The position numbers and the translations under genes are program-made. From Bacteroidia bacterium (lineage in GTDB: Bacteria; Bacteroidota; Bacteroidia; J057; JADKCL01), in assembly GCA_020635905.1 (NCBI GenBank), contig JACJYV010000002.1, positions 248,001-312,000 on the forward strand: a stretch of DNA of 64,000 nt, written 5' to 3'. The first letter of the stretch is position 1. Each line of letters starts with the position of its first letter. Positions 49,358 to 57,446 of the stretch are shown here, in pieces. Below the pieces are notes generated by a model. It was not told where the DNA came from, did not search any database, and saw only the letters and a list, made by a program, of their open reading frames with translations.

Positions 49358-50764
49358 TTATTGGTTCAGGCCGTGCTCAGAAATGAGCCAAACCAGGGCT
49401 GCCATGGTGGCAGATCCCAACTCCAGTTCCCGCTTATTGACATTTTCAAACACGTCGTTGGCGCAGTGATGGTAGTCGAAATAGCGCTGGGAGTCGGGCA
49501 CCAGTCCCACCAGGGGAATGCCATGGGAGCGAAACGGGCTGATATCCACCCCGCCGTAGCCCGGGTGAATGGTATGAACGAAATAAGGTTCCAGCAGGTC
49601 CTGCCAGTCCTGGAGATAGGTGATCTGGTCGGGCGACCCGTCAATGCTGAAGCCGCGGGGCGAAAACCCACCCCGGTCTGATTCAAGACCTGCAATGTGC
49701 TTTTCGCCCTTTTCGCGGGCGATTTCCTCGTATTTGAGGGCCCCTTTCATGCCGTTTTCCTCGTTGATGAAGAGCACCGCGCGAATGGTTCGCTTGGGCT
49801 TCAGGCCCAATGCCTTGATGATGCGCAGCACTTCCATGCTTTGCACTATGCCAGCCCCGTCGTCGTGAGCGCCTTCGCCCAGATCCCAGGAGTCGAGGTG
49901 ACCCCCGATTACGATGATTTCGTTCGGAAATTCAGATCCCCTGATCTCGCCCACCACGTTATGCGAAGGTGCGTCGGGCAGGGTCTGGCAGGTGGTGCGA
50001 AAATGAAAATTCAGGTTGGGGGACTGACGCAACAGCCTTGAGAGCAATTCGGCCCCATTTGTACTGATGGCCACGGCCGGAATTTTGGGAATGGTATCCA
50101 CATAGCGCATGGCGCCCGTGTGGGGAAAATCGTCGAGGCTGTGGGTCATGGATCGTACCACGGTCCCAATGGCGCCATATTTGGCGGCTTCGACGGCACC
50201 CGAGCTGCGCTGGTCCACGCAGGAACCATAAGCCTGGAAGGCGTCGATGAATTTGGGATCAAAGGGACGGTTGTAGAATACGATTTTACCTTCAATCTTT
50301 TTGCGGCCCAGTTTTTCCAGGTCTTTCAGGCTTTGCACCTCAATCACCTGCGCAGTCAGGCCGCTTTTTCCCGTTCCCACCGAACCTCCCAGGGCGCAAA
50401 TGGGCACTTCCTGCCGTTTGAGACCGGGCGCTGCAATGAAGGCATTTTCCTTCTCGCCCCGTTCCCAGTGAGGCACCATCACATCCTGCAACCAGACTTT
50501 GTCAGCGCCCAGCTTTTCCATCACTTCCTTGCCCCAGGTCACAGCTTTGGCCGCACCTTCTGAGCCGCTCAGGCGGTGACCGATCACTTTGCAAAGGTAG
50601 CGCAGGTTGTCATAGCATTGACCGTGCACCAGGACTTCTTCATAAATGGACTTCACCATCTTCTGGTCGTCCGTCAGGGGCGCCTCCTCGCCCTCTGTCT
50701 GGGCAAAAGAAATGGCCGGCAGTAAAAGGGCAAGCAGAAAAACCGGGTATCTGAAAAAATTCAT
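49358..50764 (-). CDS. M28-family zinc aminopeptidase / carboxypeptidase Q-like
   Basis: A 468-residue exported metallopeptidase. The signal peptide (1-21) is followed by an N-terminal lid, a protease-associated-type insert (about 150-260) and the M28 catalytic core. The two-zinc site comes from GGHLDSWD (His, then catalytic Asp), AHDDGAG (bridging Asp), NEENGMKGA (catalytic Glu and ligand Glu), GLESDRGG and a late His near YFDYHHCANDVF. The order fits carboxypeptidase Q/PGCP-like enzymes, which hydrolyse dipeptides or N-terminal residues. It is probably periplasmic, for peptide nutrition. Confidence 0.92.
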   Translation of the reverse strand: MNFFRYPVFLLALLLPAISFAQTEGEEAPLTDDQKMVKSIYEEVLVHGQCYDNLRYLCKVIGHRLSGSEGAAKAVTWGKEVMEKLGADKVWLQDVMVPHWERGEKENAFIAAPGLKRQEVPICALGGSVGTGKSGLTAQVIEVQSLKDLEKLGRKKIEGKIVFYNRPFDPKFIDAFQAYGSCVDQRSSGAVEAAKYGAIGTVVRSMTHSLDDFPHTGAMRYVDTIPKIPAVAISTNGAELLSRLLRQSPNLNFHFRTTCQTLPDAPSHNVVGEIRGSEFPNEIIVIGGHLDSWDLGEGAHDDGAGIVQSMEVLRIIKALGLKPKRTIRAVLFINEENGMKGALKYEEIAREKGEKHIAGLESDRGGFSPRGFSIDGSPDQITYLQDWQDLLEPYFVHTIHPGYGGVDISPFRSHGIPLVGLVPDSQRYFDYHHCANDVFENVNKRELELGSATMAALVWLISEHGLNQ

Positions 50765-50869
50765 GCAGAAAGATAATCAGATTTTTTTTGAGATCGAATT
50801 TGAGAGCCCAACAATGTAGGGAATTCAGAAAAAAGCTCCCGGATGCAGATTTTCATTATCTTCGCGAAT

Positions 50870-51835
50870 ATGATTTTAACCGGGGTCTTTTTTGTCCTGG
50901 GGTTTGTGGCCCTGATCAAGGGTGCGGACCTGTTGGTGAAAGGCGCTTCCTCGATTGCGAAGCGCCTGAATGTTTCTGACCTCGTGGTAGGTCTGACCGT
51001 GGTTAGCCTGGGCACTTCCGCCCCCGAACTGGTGGTGAACGTGCTGGCCAGCATCAACGGCAGTTCTGACCTGGCCGTAGGCAACGTTTTCGGCAGTAAT
51101 ATCGTGAACGTCTTCCTGATCGTGGGGGTTTCGGCCATTATCTGCGATCTGCCGGTCAAGCGCAATACTTTTCTTTCAGAAATTCCCTTTACCCTGACCG
51201 CCGCGGTGGCAGTGGGTTTTCTGGCCAATGCGACCCTTTTTCCCGGGGAGGACGCCCTGACCATCAGCCGGCTGGATGGGGCCATTCTGATCGGGATGTT
51301 TATCCTGTTTGTGGGCTACATTTACGATCTGGCCAAAAATGAGGTTCAGTTGGGCCCGGTCGAAAAGGTGGAATTGCTGCCTATTCCCAAATCTCTCCTC
51401 TTTCTGGGTCTGGGCATTGCAGGCTTGTTTTTCGGGGGAAAATGGATTGTGGACGGGGCGGTGGAAGGCGCCCGTTTTCTGGGCATGTCTGAAAGTTTTA
51501 TCGGCCTCACGGTGGTGGCAGTTGGCACCTCACTGCCCGAACTGGTGACCTCTGCCGTAGCTGCTTATAAGAAGAATACAGACATTGCCCTGGGCAATAT
51601 TCTGGGTTCCAATATTTTTAACCTGCTTTGGGTGTTGGGGGTAAGTGCAGCCATTCGCCCCCTGCCATTCAACGTCACCAATAACGAGGACATTCTTGTT
51701 ATCGTTTTGTCGAGTGTGCTGCTGATTCTGGCCCTTCCCATTGGCAAAAAGAAAAACACCATCGAGCGCAGAGACGGGATTATTCTGGTGCTGGCTTATA
51801 TTGGGTACACGGTGTATTTGGTGAGCAGGGGATAG
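50870..51835 (+). CDS. calcium/sodium antiporter, YrbG-type (CaCA family)
   Basis: A 321-residue exchanger with ten hydrophobic helices in two inverted halves. The duplicated alpha-repeats are clear: VVGLTVVSLGTSAPELVVN with GNVFGSNIVNVFLIVG in the first half, and IGLTVVAVGTSLPELVTS with GNILGSNIFNLLWVLG in the second. The glutamate of each SAPEL/SLPEL motif binds the cation. The ATG at 50870 (MILTGVFFVLGF) is preferred; an in-frame ATG 27 nt upstream overlaps a possible promoter. It diverges from the M28 peptidase gene and is followed by a heptamer tract. Confidence 0.94.
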   Translation: MILTGVFFVLGFVALIKGADLLVKGASSIAKRLNVSDLVVGLTVVSLGTSAPELVVNVLASINGSSDLAVGNVFGSNIVNVFLIVGVSAIICDLPVKRNTFLSEIPFTLTAAVAVGFLANATLFPGEDALTISRLDGAILIGMFILFVGYIYDLAKNEVQLGPVEKVELLPIPKSLLFLGLGIAGLFFGGKWIVDGAVEGARFLGMSESFIGLTVVAVGTSLPELVTSAVAAYKKNTDIALGNILGSNIFNLLWVLGVSAAIRPLPFNVTNNEDILVIVLSSVLLILALPIGKKKNTIERRDGIILVLAYIGYTVYLVSRG

Positions 51836-51843
51836 GTTGGGGA

Positions 51844-51892
51844 GTCGTTAGTCGTGAGAGGTGAGATGTGAGATGTGAGATGTCAGAGATGG
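51844..51892. repeat. heptamer tract, GANGTGA-type x7
   Basis: Seven consecutive 7-mers (GTCGTTA, GTCGTGA, GAGGTGA, then GATGTGA twice and two more) begin 8 bp after the antiporter stop codon. Confidence 0.85.
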
Positions 51893-51934
51893 GGGAATTC
51901 TCTTTTGCCTGATCCCCAGATTTCTACCGCCACT

Positions 51935-52693
51935 TCAAACCTCTTCACCCCGGTCGGGCGGGGGGATGGTGTAGCGAATTTCGGGGGTGGCGTCAGAGGG
52001 TTGGTCCTCGGGATGGACGCGGGGCTCAAAATAGGTTTCGTGGTAATTCCAGGGTGCGGTTTCGTCGCGGGGATCGTATTCGGGTTCGTCTTCCCAGGAA
52101 TATTTTTTGCGGGGCACCCGCCCGATTTTGCGCAGGGCAAAGGCCACGGCCAGCCCGGCCAGGGCGCCAAAAAGGTGAGATTCCCAGGAAACTTCTGTCT
52201 TGATTGAGGGAAATATGCCTGAAACCATTCCCCCGTACAATACCACCACCACAAAGGAAAGCGCCAGGCTTCGCAGGTCTTTGCGAAAGACCCCGCTGAA
52301 CAGCAAAAAGGCCGCCAGGCCGTAAATCACCCCACTGATCCCAATGTGATAGGAGGTGCGGGCGCCTACCCATACCCAAAGTCCGGTCATGAGGTAAATC
52401 CAGGAAAAGGCCCGGAAAGCCACTTTGCGGTAAAAAAAGATGAGACCCGTCAGCAGCACAAACAGGGGGCCCGAATTGAAGAGCAGGTGCTTCCAGTCTC
52501 CATGGACCAGGGGGCCGGTCAGGATGCCTGTCAGGCCAGTGAGTTTGCGCGGCAAAATTCCAAAATGGCTGAAATCCAATCCAAAGGCAGATTCAACCCC
52601 AAAAACGATCCACAAAACCAGCACCAAGCTACCCGAAAGGAGCAGGGCTCCAATGAGGTTTTGCTTTTCCAGGTTGTGCTCTGTTTCAGACAT
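51935..52693 (-). CDS. rhomboid-family intramembrane serine protease
   Basis: A 252-residue protein with six hydrophobic helices. The Ser-His dyad is recognisable: HIGISGVIYGLAAFLLF carries the GxSG nucleophile in helix 4, and SWESHLFGALAGLAVAFAL carries the His in helix 6. The upstream HGDWKHLLFNSGPLFVL is the usual rhomboid helix-2 motif. The C-terminal tail is acidic and proline-rich and likely cytoplasmic. The ATG at 52693 (MSETEHNLEKQ) is preferred over one 42 bp upstream. It cleaves transmembrane proteins; substrates are unknown. The IS110 element begins 112 bp upstream of this start. Confidence 0.92.
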   Translation of the reverse strand: MSETEHNLEKQNLIGALLLSGSLVLVLWIVFGVESAFGLDFSHFGILPRKLTGLTGILTGPLVHGDWKHLLFNSGPLFVLLTGLIFFYRKVAFRAFSWIYLMTGLWVWVGARTSYHIGISGVIYGLAAFLLFSGVFRKDLRSLALSFVVVVLYGGMVSGIFPSIKTEVSWESHLFGALAGLAVAFALRKIGRVPRKKYSWEDEPEYDPRDETAPWNYHETYFEPRVHPEDQPSDATPEIRYTIPPPDRGEEV

Positions 52694-52809
52694 GTTTGGA
52701 TTTTGGATGCTAAGGTATAACGCCCGGAACTGCAATTAGGTTGCCAAAGCAGGAGAAGCGGCCATAATGGCAGGATTTGGGTGGTGGGAATTAAGTTACG
52801 CAAAGATTT

Positions 52810-53838
52810 TTATGATAAACCCAAAAATTTAACAGAATTTTTCCCTTCCAGGTACTTCACCTTGTTGAACTTTTCGCCCCTTTGGATGAGGGTAAAAGCG
52901 ATTTTGATGATCTCGTTTATGATCTCATTCAGGACCGAAAAAGGATGCTTTTTTTGAACTTCCGTTCGGTAAATGTACCAATTATGGAATATGCGTCCGG
53001 GATGGATGAGGCTCATTGCCCCCATGAATAGGAGCGATTTTGCTTTTCTGTTTCCTGTTTTATAGACTCTGGGTCTCACCTTGTACTTCCCCGATCCCTT
53101 GCTGAATGGGGCCGAAGCAATGAATGAGGCGAAACTCTTGAAGTCTTTTATCTTTTTAAAGCCACAAGTGTGAATTAGGATCATGGTTGCACAAACCTTC
53201 CCAATTCCTGGGACGGATTTGAGTATTGTATGCCAGGAGCTTAATTGGGCTGAACTTTTGATCAGAGCCTCAATTTCATCCTCCACAAGTTGAATTCGAT
53301 TCTGGAAAAATTCAATTGTCTCCCGGTAAACTTTTGCTCCCATGGCAGAAGGATCTGCAAGGTCAAGGTTGGACAATTCCCGATTAAGGAACTGGGTCTG
53401 GGATTTGACCAATTGTTTCCTGAGCAGGGAAAGGGCACGGAGTTTGGCTTCTTCCTTCGAGTCGGGCTCAAATCGCCTGGCCTGGTCACTGAAGCGGGCA
53501 GCAAACTCACAGAGGCGCTCTGCTGAGTCCTGATCATCGCTGTGGCGGCGAATGTCTGGAGAGAATTTATGGATCACCAGCGGACTAACCACCCAGGCGA
53601 AATAACCTTCCCCACTAAGCAGGCGGGTAATCCTGTCAATGTAGTTGCCGGTGTGTTCCATGCAAATCAAAGTGGATTCCTGGGTTAGGTTTTCCTTGAC
53701 CATCCATTCAATGAATAGATGAATCCCCGGGATGGAGTTTGGAAATTGTTGTTGGGAACTGCTGCCATCCTCTTTGCGAACGACCAAATCAAATACCTCT
53801 TTTGAGATGTCGATTCCTACGAAACTGTTGAATTTCAT
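52810..53838 (-). CDS. IS110-family transposase (DEDD recombinase)
   Basis: A 342-residue intact transposase. The N-terminal RuvC-like DEDD domain opens with VGIDISKEVFDLVV (first Asp), then ICMEHTGNYIDRITRLL (Glu) and HSDDQDSAERLCEFA (Asp pair). A long coiled stretch follows (about 130-200), then the C-terminal transposase_20 domain with VPGIGKVCATMILIHTCGF and the catalytic serine region FIASAPFSKGSGK. IS110 recombinases are guided by an RNA made from the element's own non-coding end. The 227 bp upstream hold a matching candidate. The gene is flanked by repeat DNA and composition is like its neighbours. Confidence 0.95.
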   Translation of the reverse strand: MKFNSFVGIDISKEVFDLVVRKEDGSSSQQQFPNSIPGIHLFIEWMVKENLTQESTLICMEHTGNYIDRITRLLSGEGYFAWVVSPLVIHKFSPDIRRHSDDQDSAERLCEFAARFSDQARRFEPDSKEEAKLRALSLLRKQLVKSQTQFLNRELSNLDLADPSAMGAKVYRETIEFFQNRIQLVEDEIEALIKSSAQLSSWHTILKSVPGIGKVCATMILIHTCGFKKIKDFKSFASFIASAPFSKGSGKYKVRPRVYKTGNRKAKSLLFMGAMSLIHPGRIFHNWYIYRTEVQKKHPFSVLNEIINEIIKIAFTLIQRGEKFNKVKYLEGKNSVKFLGLS

Positions 53839-53872
53839 AACTTAGCGTTTAATTATTTTTTTAAGATTGTGG

Positions 53873-54047
53873 CCACTTGTTAACCAGACCTATGTATGGT
53901 GATAGGTTCATGGATTTTTATCGGGTTTTTCAAGTGGAGGGAGCAGGTCAATCTTTGCTGAGGCTCGAAGCCTAGAACGCAAGCCTGCTCCCTTTTCCAC
54001 AATTAACAGCTTCAAATTTATTAACATTGTTTTGTTAATGATTTGAA
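53873..54047 (-). ncRNA. candidate IS110 bridge RNA
   Basis: Read on the minus strand, three hairpins follow each other. 54047-54011 is a 5' stem-loop (TTCAAAT/ATTTGAA outside, ATTAACA/TGTTAAT inside). 53992-53939 is a 9-bp stem GGGAGCAGG/CCTGCTCCC with an internal loop and inner stem AGGCT/AGCCT. 53937-53873 is a stem CCACTTG/CAAGTGG with an internal loop and inner stem ACCTAT/ATAGGT. The span is about 175 nt, close to the 177 nt of the IS621 bridge RNA. The first loop contains GCAAAGAT, complementary to the core plus right flank (ATCTTTGC). The second loop contains ATAAAAAT, identical to the element's right end including the core. Confidence 0.75.
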
Positions 54048-54065
54048 TCCTTTAAACTAATAGAT

Positions 54066-54224
54066 CGCTAAGATTTTTGGGTCCGCGTTTTGTTGGTTGG
54101 GATGGCAAAGGACGCCAAGCTGGTCGTATTATTTGCATTTTGTCTTTGGGACCTTTGCCCTTTTCAACCCACAAAACGCAGAAAACAACCCCTTTGCGAT
54201 CTCTGCGTTCCCCTTTTATCACCC
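54066..54224. repeat. dispersed repeat (target of the IS110 element)
   Basis: Reads GTTGGTTGGGATGGCAAAGG and on through CAACCCACAAAACGCAG. This is the inverted relative of 39355-39503, with about 90% match in the best 35 bp. It holds no gene and continues the interrupted left part at 52792-52805. Confidence 0.75.
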
Positions 54225-55607
54225 CTAATTTCCAGTGCTGTCCTTTTGCAGGAAGCCTTTTACGCCTTTGAATAAATCCTTGCCTTTTTCTTTGAGTTCG
54301 TCGCCCTTCTCCAGCAAGGCTTCGCCTTGCTTTGCCAATCCATCGGGCGTGACGTACTGGGCGATCTGGTTGTATTCCTCCACCAGATCATCGCCCAGGT
54401 TGAACAGGGCTTTGCCAGGCCCCGTGGACTCGATTTGCTGGTGCCAATCCACGTCTCCCGCATAAGAAACGATCATTTTCACCACCAGTTCGCCCATGAA
54501 CCATTTGTCAAAAATCATGTTCATGGCCTTGCCTGGCTCGCGCTCATTTACATAGCCCTCAATTTCCGTGACGAATTCTTTCTCGCGGTTGCCCAGTACT
54601 TCACTTTGCTTCAATTTGCCGAGATAGGAAAGCGCCCGGGCGTTGTCTTCCTGATAAAGGCTCACATAAGCGCCAATGGCCCACACGATTTCGCCCTCCA
54701 GCCCGATGGTTTCTGCATCCTGCAAAAAGGCTCCCAGGTCCTCCATGGAGCCTTCTTCATCGCCAATTCTGTAACGGGCCACCCCGCGCAACAAGGCCCC
54801 GGGCAGGTGATACTGGGCATATTTTTGTTCGTCAGAATTGGCATTGGTGCCCCCAAAAACGGGCTCTGCACTTTGAGCGATCAGGGCATCGCGGTAAACG
54901 TCCACCGCGGAAAGGTACATGGTGGCTTCGTATTCGCTGAGATAGTTATAATCCTCCTTCATGAACACGGCAGAACGCACTGCATAACTGCCCAAAACCA
55001 GGATGGGATCTTCCAGTTCGGCGGGGCGCAACAAGGAAACTTCGTAAAAAGCCAGCTCGGCAGGCGCCTGCTGGGAGGCCAGCAGCAAGACTGCCAGTAA
55101 GGCATGCTCATGAGAATTGGTGTACCAGGCAAAATCTGATTGCGTGCCCGTGGATACATCATAAACGGGCTGCAGATTTTGGAGAATGGTGGGAAATTCG
55201 TCCTCATCCACCTTTTCCAGGGCTTTTTCCAGTTCGTAAAATTCCTTTGCAAAGGTCCAATAATCTCCAATAGACCAGGTTTCGGCCGTGTAAGCCGTGG
55301 TGTCTGTATTTGATTCCCTGGAAAGCAGATCAAAGCCCAGGAGATAGAGGTCGCGGGCATCCCAGGCTGTGTTGGCGGATTCGACCACTTTTTCGCGCTC
55401 CTCACGGTTGGAAGCTGAAGTCATCTGAGCCCTGGGCAAGCCCCTGAGGGCTACTTTGAAACCTATGTAAAGGGAAACTTTGGTTCCTTTCAGGCGTTCG
55501 GCCAGTTCGCGGCGCTCACGTTCGAGGGGATCTTCTTTTTTGCCGCAGCCTGTAAAAATTGCCAGGGAAAGCGCAATCAATAAAAAGGATAAGCTCAGTT
55601 TTTGCAT
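54225..55607 (-). CDS. predicted lipoprotein, all-helical, unknown function
   Basis: A 460-residue protein with a lipoprotein signal peptide ending IFTGC (Cys about 20), followed by a charged spacer. The rest is helical and acidic, with repeated helix pairs of 35-45 residues (for example SDFAWYTNSHEHALLAVLLL, AKYAQYHLPGALLRGVARYR-like segments and NREKEFVTEIEGYVNE), as in TPR or SEL1-like solenoids. The C-terminal end is Lys-rich (GDELKEKGKDLFKGVKGFLQ). The ATG at 55607 places the signal peptide at the N-terminus; an ATG ten codons upstream does not. The family is not recognised. It lies 10 bp after the phosphodiesterase gene. Confidence 0.78.
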   Translation of the reverse strand: MQKLSLSFLLIALSLAIFTGCGKKEDPLERERRELAERLKGTKVSLYIGFKVALRGLPRAQMTSASNREEREKVVESANTAWDARDLYLLGFDLLSRESNTDTTAYTAETWSIGDYWTFAKEFYELEKALEKVDEDEFPTILQNLQPVYDVSTGTQSDFAWYTNSHEHALLAVLLLASQQAPAELAFYEVSLLRPAELEDPILVLGSYAVRSAVFMKEDYNYLSEYEATMYLSAVDVYRDALIAQSAEPVFGGTNANSDEQKYAQYHLPGALLRGVARYRIGDEEGSMEDLGAFLQDAETIGLEGEIVWAIGAYVSLYQEDNARALSYLGKLKQSEVLGNREKEFVTEIEGYVNEREPGKAMNMIFDKWFMGELVVKMIVSYAGDVDWHQQIESTGPGKALFNLGDDLVEEYNQIAQYVTPDGLAKQGEALLEKGDELKEKGKDLFKGVKGFLQKDSTGN

Positions 55608-55617
55608 GAAAGTCAAT

Positions 55618-56460
55618 TCAATCTGGTTTGAGGGCAAATTTCCTGAAGTTGGTAAGTTTGTCTGTGCTGATCAGTTGCACGCCCGAACTGAGGAGCCATT
55701 TCCAGACTTTTTCATTTTCGGGTGAGGCCCAGAATCGAAGCTGGCGGCCTTCTGTTTCGGCTTTTTGTGCCATTTCTTTCAGGAGTAAATCGTCTTTTTC
55801 GGGAACTTCACCTTTGCCTTGCCAAGAAAACAGGCTGCCGTACCGTTCGCTGATGCGGGGCATGAGGTCGGCGCCCCATTCTCCTCCCAGGTCGCCCGGA
55901 CGTCCGTCAAGGGTGACGAAGCGGTCGTACTCGTTGGCGAGTTCAGCGGCTGGTGGCTCGGCGCCTGAAATGTTGATGATGACCGGACCGGGTATCTGAA
56001 TGCCATTTTCCCAATGGGTAAACATTTCTTCGTAGGGTTTCATTTTTTCCAGCAACACGGCATAGGTTTCCCCGCCCGTTTTGAAATCCACCATGAGGGT
56101 CAGAGGCTGCCTGGAACCAGCAAAAACATGGCCTCCGTTTTTCTGAATCAGTTCCTGCAAGGGTTTGAAATACAGGTTTTGGATGTTTTTCTCCAGATTG
56201 GGAACAGGCGGGTGCAGATGAGCCACCACCAATTCTCCCTGAATGAGATGCACATCCACTTCAATGCTGCAAAAACCCGCGTCCAGTGCATCAAAAAGGG
56301 GCCTTTTGTGCAGATAATCGTTGTGGGCATGCGCCTGGGGCAGCAATTTCAGGGGATTGGTCTGGGCCTGAGAGGAAATACTCAAAACCAATATGCCGGA
56401 AAGGAGGAGGAAAATTTGACTAATCCTCTTCGAAAAAAGATTCAGATTCGGGGCTTGCAT
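55618..56460 (-). CDS. PI-PLC-like phosphodiesterase (AIM6-like)
   Basis: A 280-residue exported protein. After a signal peptide (about 1-33) comes a TIM-barrel PI-PLC/GDPD-like pattern: QAHAHNDYLHKRPLFDALDAG (catalytic His and Asn-Asp), CSIEVDVHLIQGELVVAHLH (the Glu-x-Asp metal ligands plus second His) and TLMVDFKTGGETYAVLLEK. This resembles the AIM6/DUF4-type secreted phosphodiesterases more than GlpQ. It would hydrolyse a phosphodiester such as a phospholipid headgroup or cyclic phosphate; the substrate is unknown. It overlaps the upstream small gene by 41 bp and precedes the lipoprotein gene, so the three appear to form one transcript. Confidence 0.82.
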   Translation of the reverse strand: MQAPNLNLFSKRISQIFLLLSGILVLSISSQAQTNPLKLLPQAHAHNDYLHKRPLFDALDAGFCSIEVDVHLIQGELVVAHLHPPVPNLEKNIQNLYFKPLQELIQKNGGHVFAGSRQPLTLMVDFKTGGETYAVLLEKMKPYEEMFTHWENGIQIPGPVIINISGAEPPAAELANEYDRFVTLDGRPGDLGGEWGADLMPRISERYGSLFSWQGKGEVPEKDDLLLKEMAQKAETEGRQLRFWASPENEKVWKWLLSSGVQLISTDKLTNFRKFALKPD

Positions 56461-56656
56461 CTTGCTGGGAAAAGCGAATGAAACCTGCTTTCATTCTTTG
56501 GTAAAGAAACTGAATTCCCGCAGGAATTAAAAACAGCAAAAACAATCCCAGCGCTAAAATCAGATAGGAAAGAGCGCCTTCAGAGGAATAGCCCCAACCC
56601 GCAGCGGCCCACAGCATTTGAGGAGCAAAAATCAGCAGGAGAATCAGTTTTTTCAT
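56420..56656 (-). CDS. small membrane protein with signal-like N-terminus
   Basis: A 78-residue protein: an N-terminal hydrophobic stretch (MKKLILLLIFAPQMLWAAAG) that looks like a signal peptide, a second strongly hydrophobic helix (about 28-50, YLILALGLFLLFLIPAGIQF), and an acidic serine-rich C-terminus. It is probably anchored by the second helix with the tail in the cytoplasm. The last 41 bp overlap the start of the phosphodiesterase gene in another frame, an unusually long overlap, so one of the two starts may be wrong. The family is not recognised. Confidence 0.6.
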   Translation of the reverse strand: MKKLILLLIFAPQMLWAAAGWGYSSEGALSYLILALGLFLLFLIPAGIQFLYQRMKAGFIRFSQQDASPESESFFEED

Positions 56657-56729
56657 GGGTGTGTCCTTTGCAAGGCTAATCCAAAGGGGTAACCTGTCTT
56701 AGAATACGAATTCTCAGGGGGAAAATTAT

Positions 56730-57446
56730 TCAGGAAAAGACCTCGGCAAATACTTCCAGAGAGCCAGGCTCGCGAAATCCGTCCAGGTGAATGCGGTAAT
56801 ATTGGAGCATCTGGCGGATGAGTTCCCGCTTTTGGGGATTGTTGAAATTGATTTCGAGGCAGGTTGCGAGATTGGCCCGCAGCATTTGCAGCATGAGGTA
56901 ATCTGCTTTTTCCTCAGAAGGACTGTTGCTAAGGGTGCCGTTGGTCAGGTTGAAGAAAACGGGTTTTTCGGGGTAGGCCACTTCGTCCTGGGGCTGAAAG
57001 CCCAGATAGCGCGGCAATTGCACGAGGTAGTACAGAAAAAGGTTGATGGGGTGGGTGTCTGTCTCGTCAATGGCGATGAGAATGGCTTTGAGAAACTCGT
57101 ACAAAGGCACATTCTGCTCTTCCACCTCCCGCACAGCCTGATCAAATATTTCGATCACGGGCAGTCCCAGGGCAATTTTTCGGGGATTGACCTGCAACTG
57201 GTGAAAGTAATGGTGATTGCTGCTTTCCGTGATCTGTTGCAGATCACGGCTGTCTTTGTGGTAATACACCATGTCGATGTTGGACATGGGTTGGTAATAG
57301 CTGTGGCGGTTGCGGGCCCGGGGCGCCCGGGCGCCCTGGACGATGAAGCTGGCTTTGCCGTATTCGCGGGTATAGACCGTGGTCAGTAAGCTCGTTTCCC
57401 GGTATTTGCGGGTGTGGAGTACGATGCCTTCGGTCTTGCGGATCAC
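56730..57446 (-). CDS. recO: DNA repair protein RecO
   Basis: Loads RecA onto single-strand gaps together with RecR and RecF. The 238-residue protein has the N-terminal OB fold (RKTEGIVLHTRKYRETSLLTTVYTREYGKASFIVQGARA) and the helical C-terminal part, as usual for Bacteroidota. The four-cysteine zinc module of Deinococcus RecO is absent. It overlaps by 4 bp the conserved upstream gene, and a PorZ-like gene follows within the same strand block. RecR is encoded 5 kb away. Confidence 0.94.
   Translation of the reverse strand: MIRKTEGIVLHTRKYRETSLLTTVYTREYGKASFIVQGARAPRARNRHSYYQPMSNIDMVYYHKDSRDLQQITESSNHHYFHQLQVNPRKIALGLPVIEIFDQAVREVEEQNVPLYEFLKAILIAIDETDTHPINLFLYYLVQLPRYLGFQPQDEVAYPEKPVFFNLTNGTLSNSPSEEKADYLMLQMLRANLATCLEINFNNPQKRELIRQMLQYYRIHLDGFREPGSLEVFAEVFS

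Larger units (their letters stand above)
52806..54065 (-). mobile_element. IS110-family insertion sequence
   Basis: A single-gene element read on the minus strand. It lacks terminal inverted repeats, as is typical of IS110. Its flanks are the near-identical words CGCAAAG (52799-52805) and CGCTAAG (54066-54072), each with AT on the element side (52806-52807 and 54064-54065). Removing the element and one AT gives CGCAAAG-AT-CGCTAAG, which matches the unoccupied relative at 39.5 kb (reading CGCAAAG-TT-CGCCAAG on its minus strand). So the inferred core dinucleotide is AT and the body is 1258 bp. The transposase stop codon lies 4 bp from the element's end. The ORF is intact, so the copy may be active. 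Confidence 0.85.
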
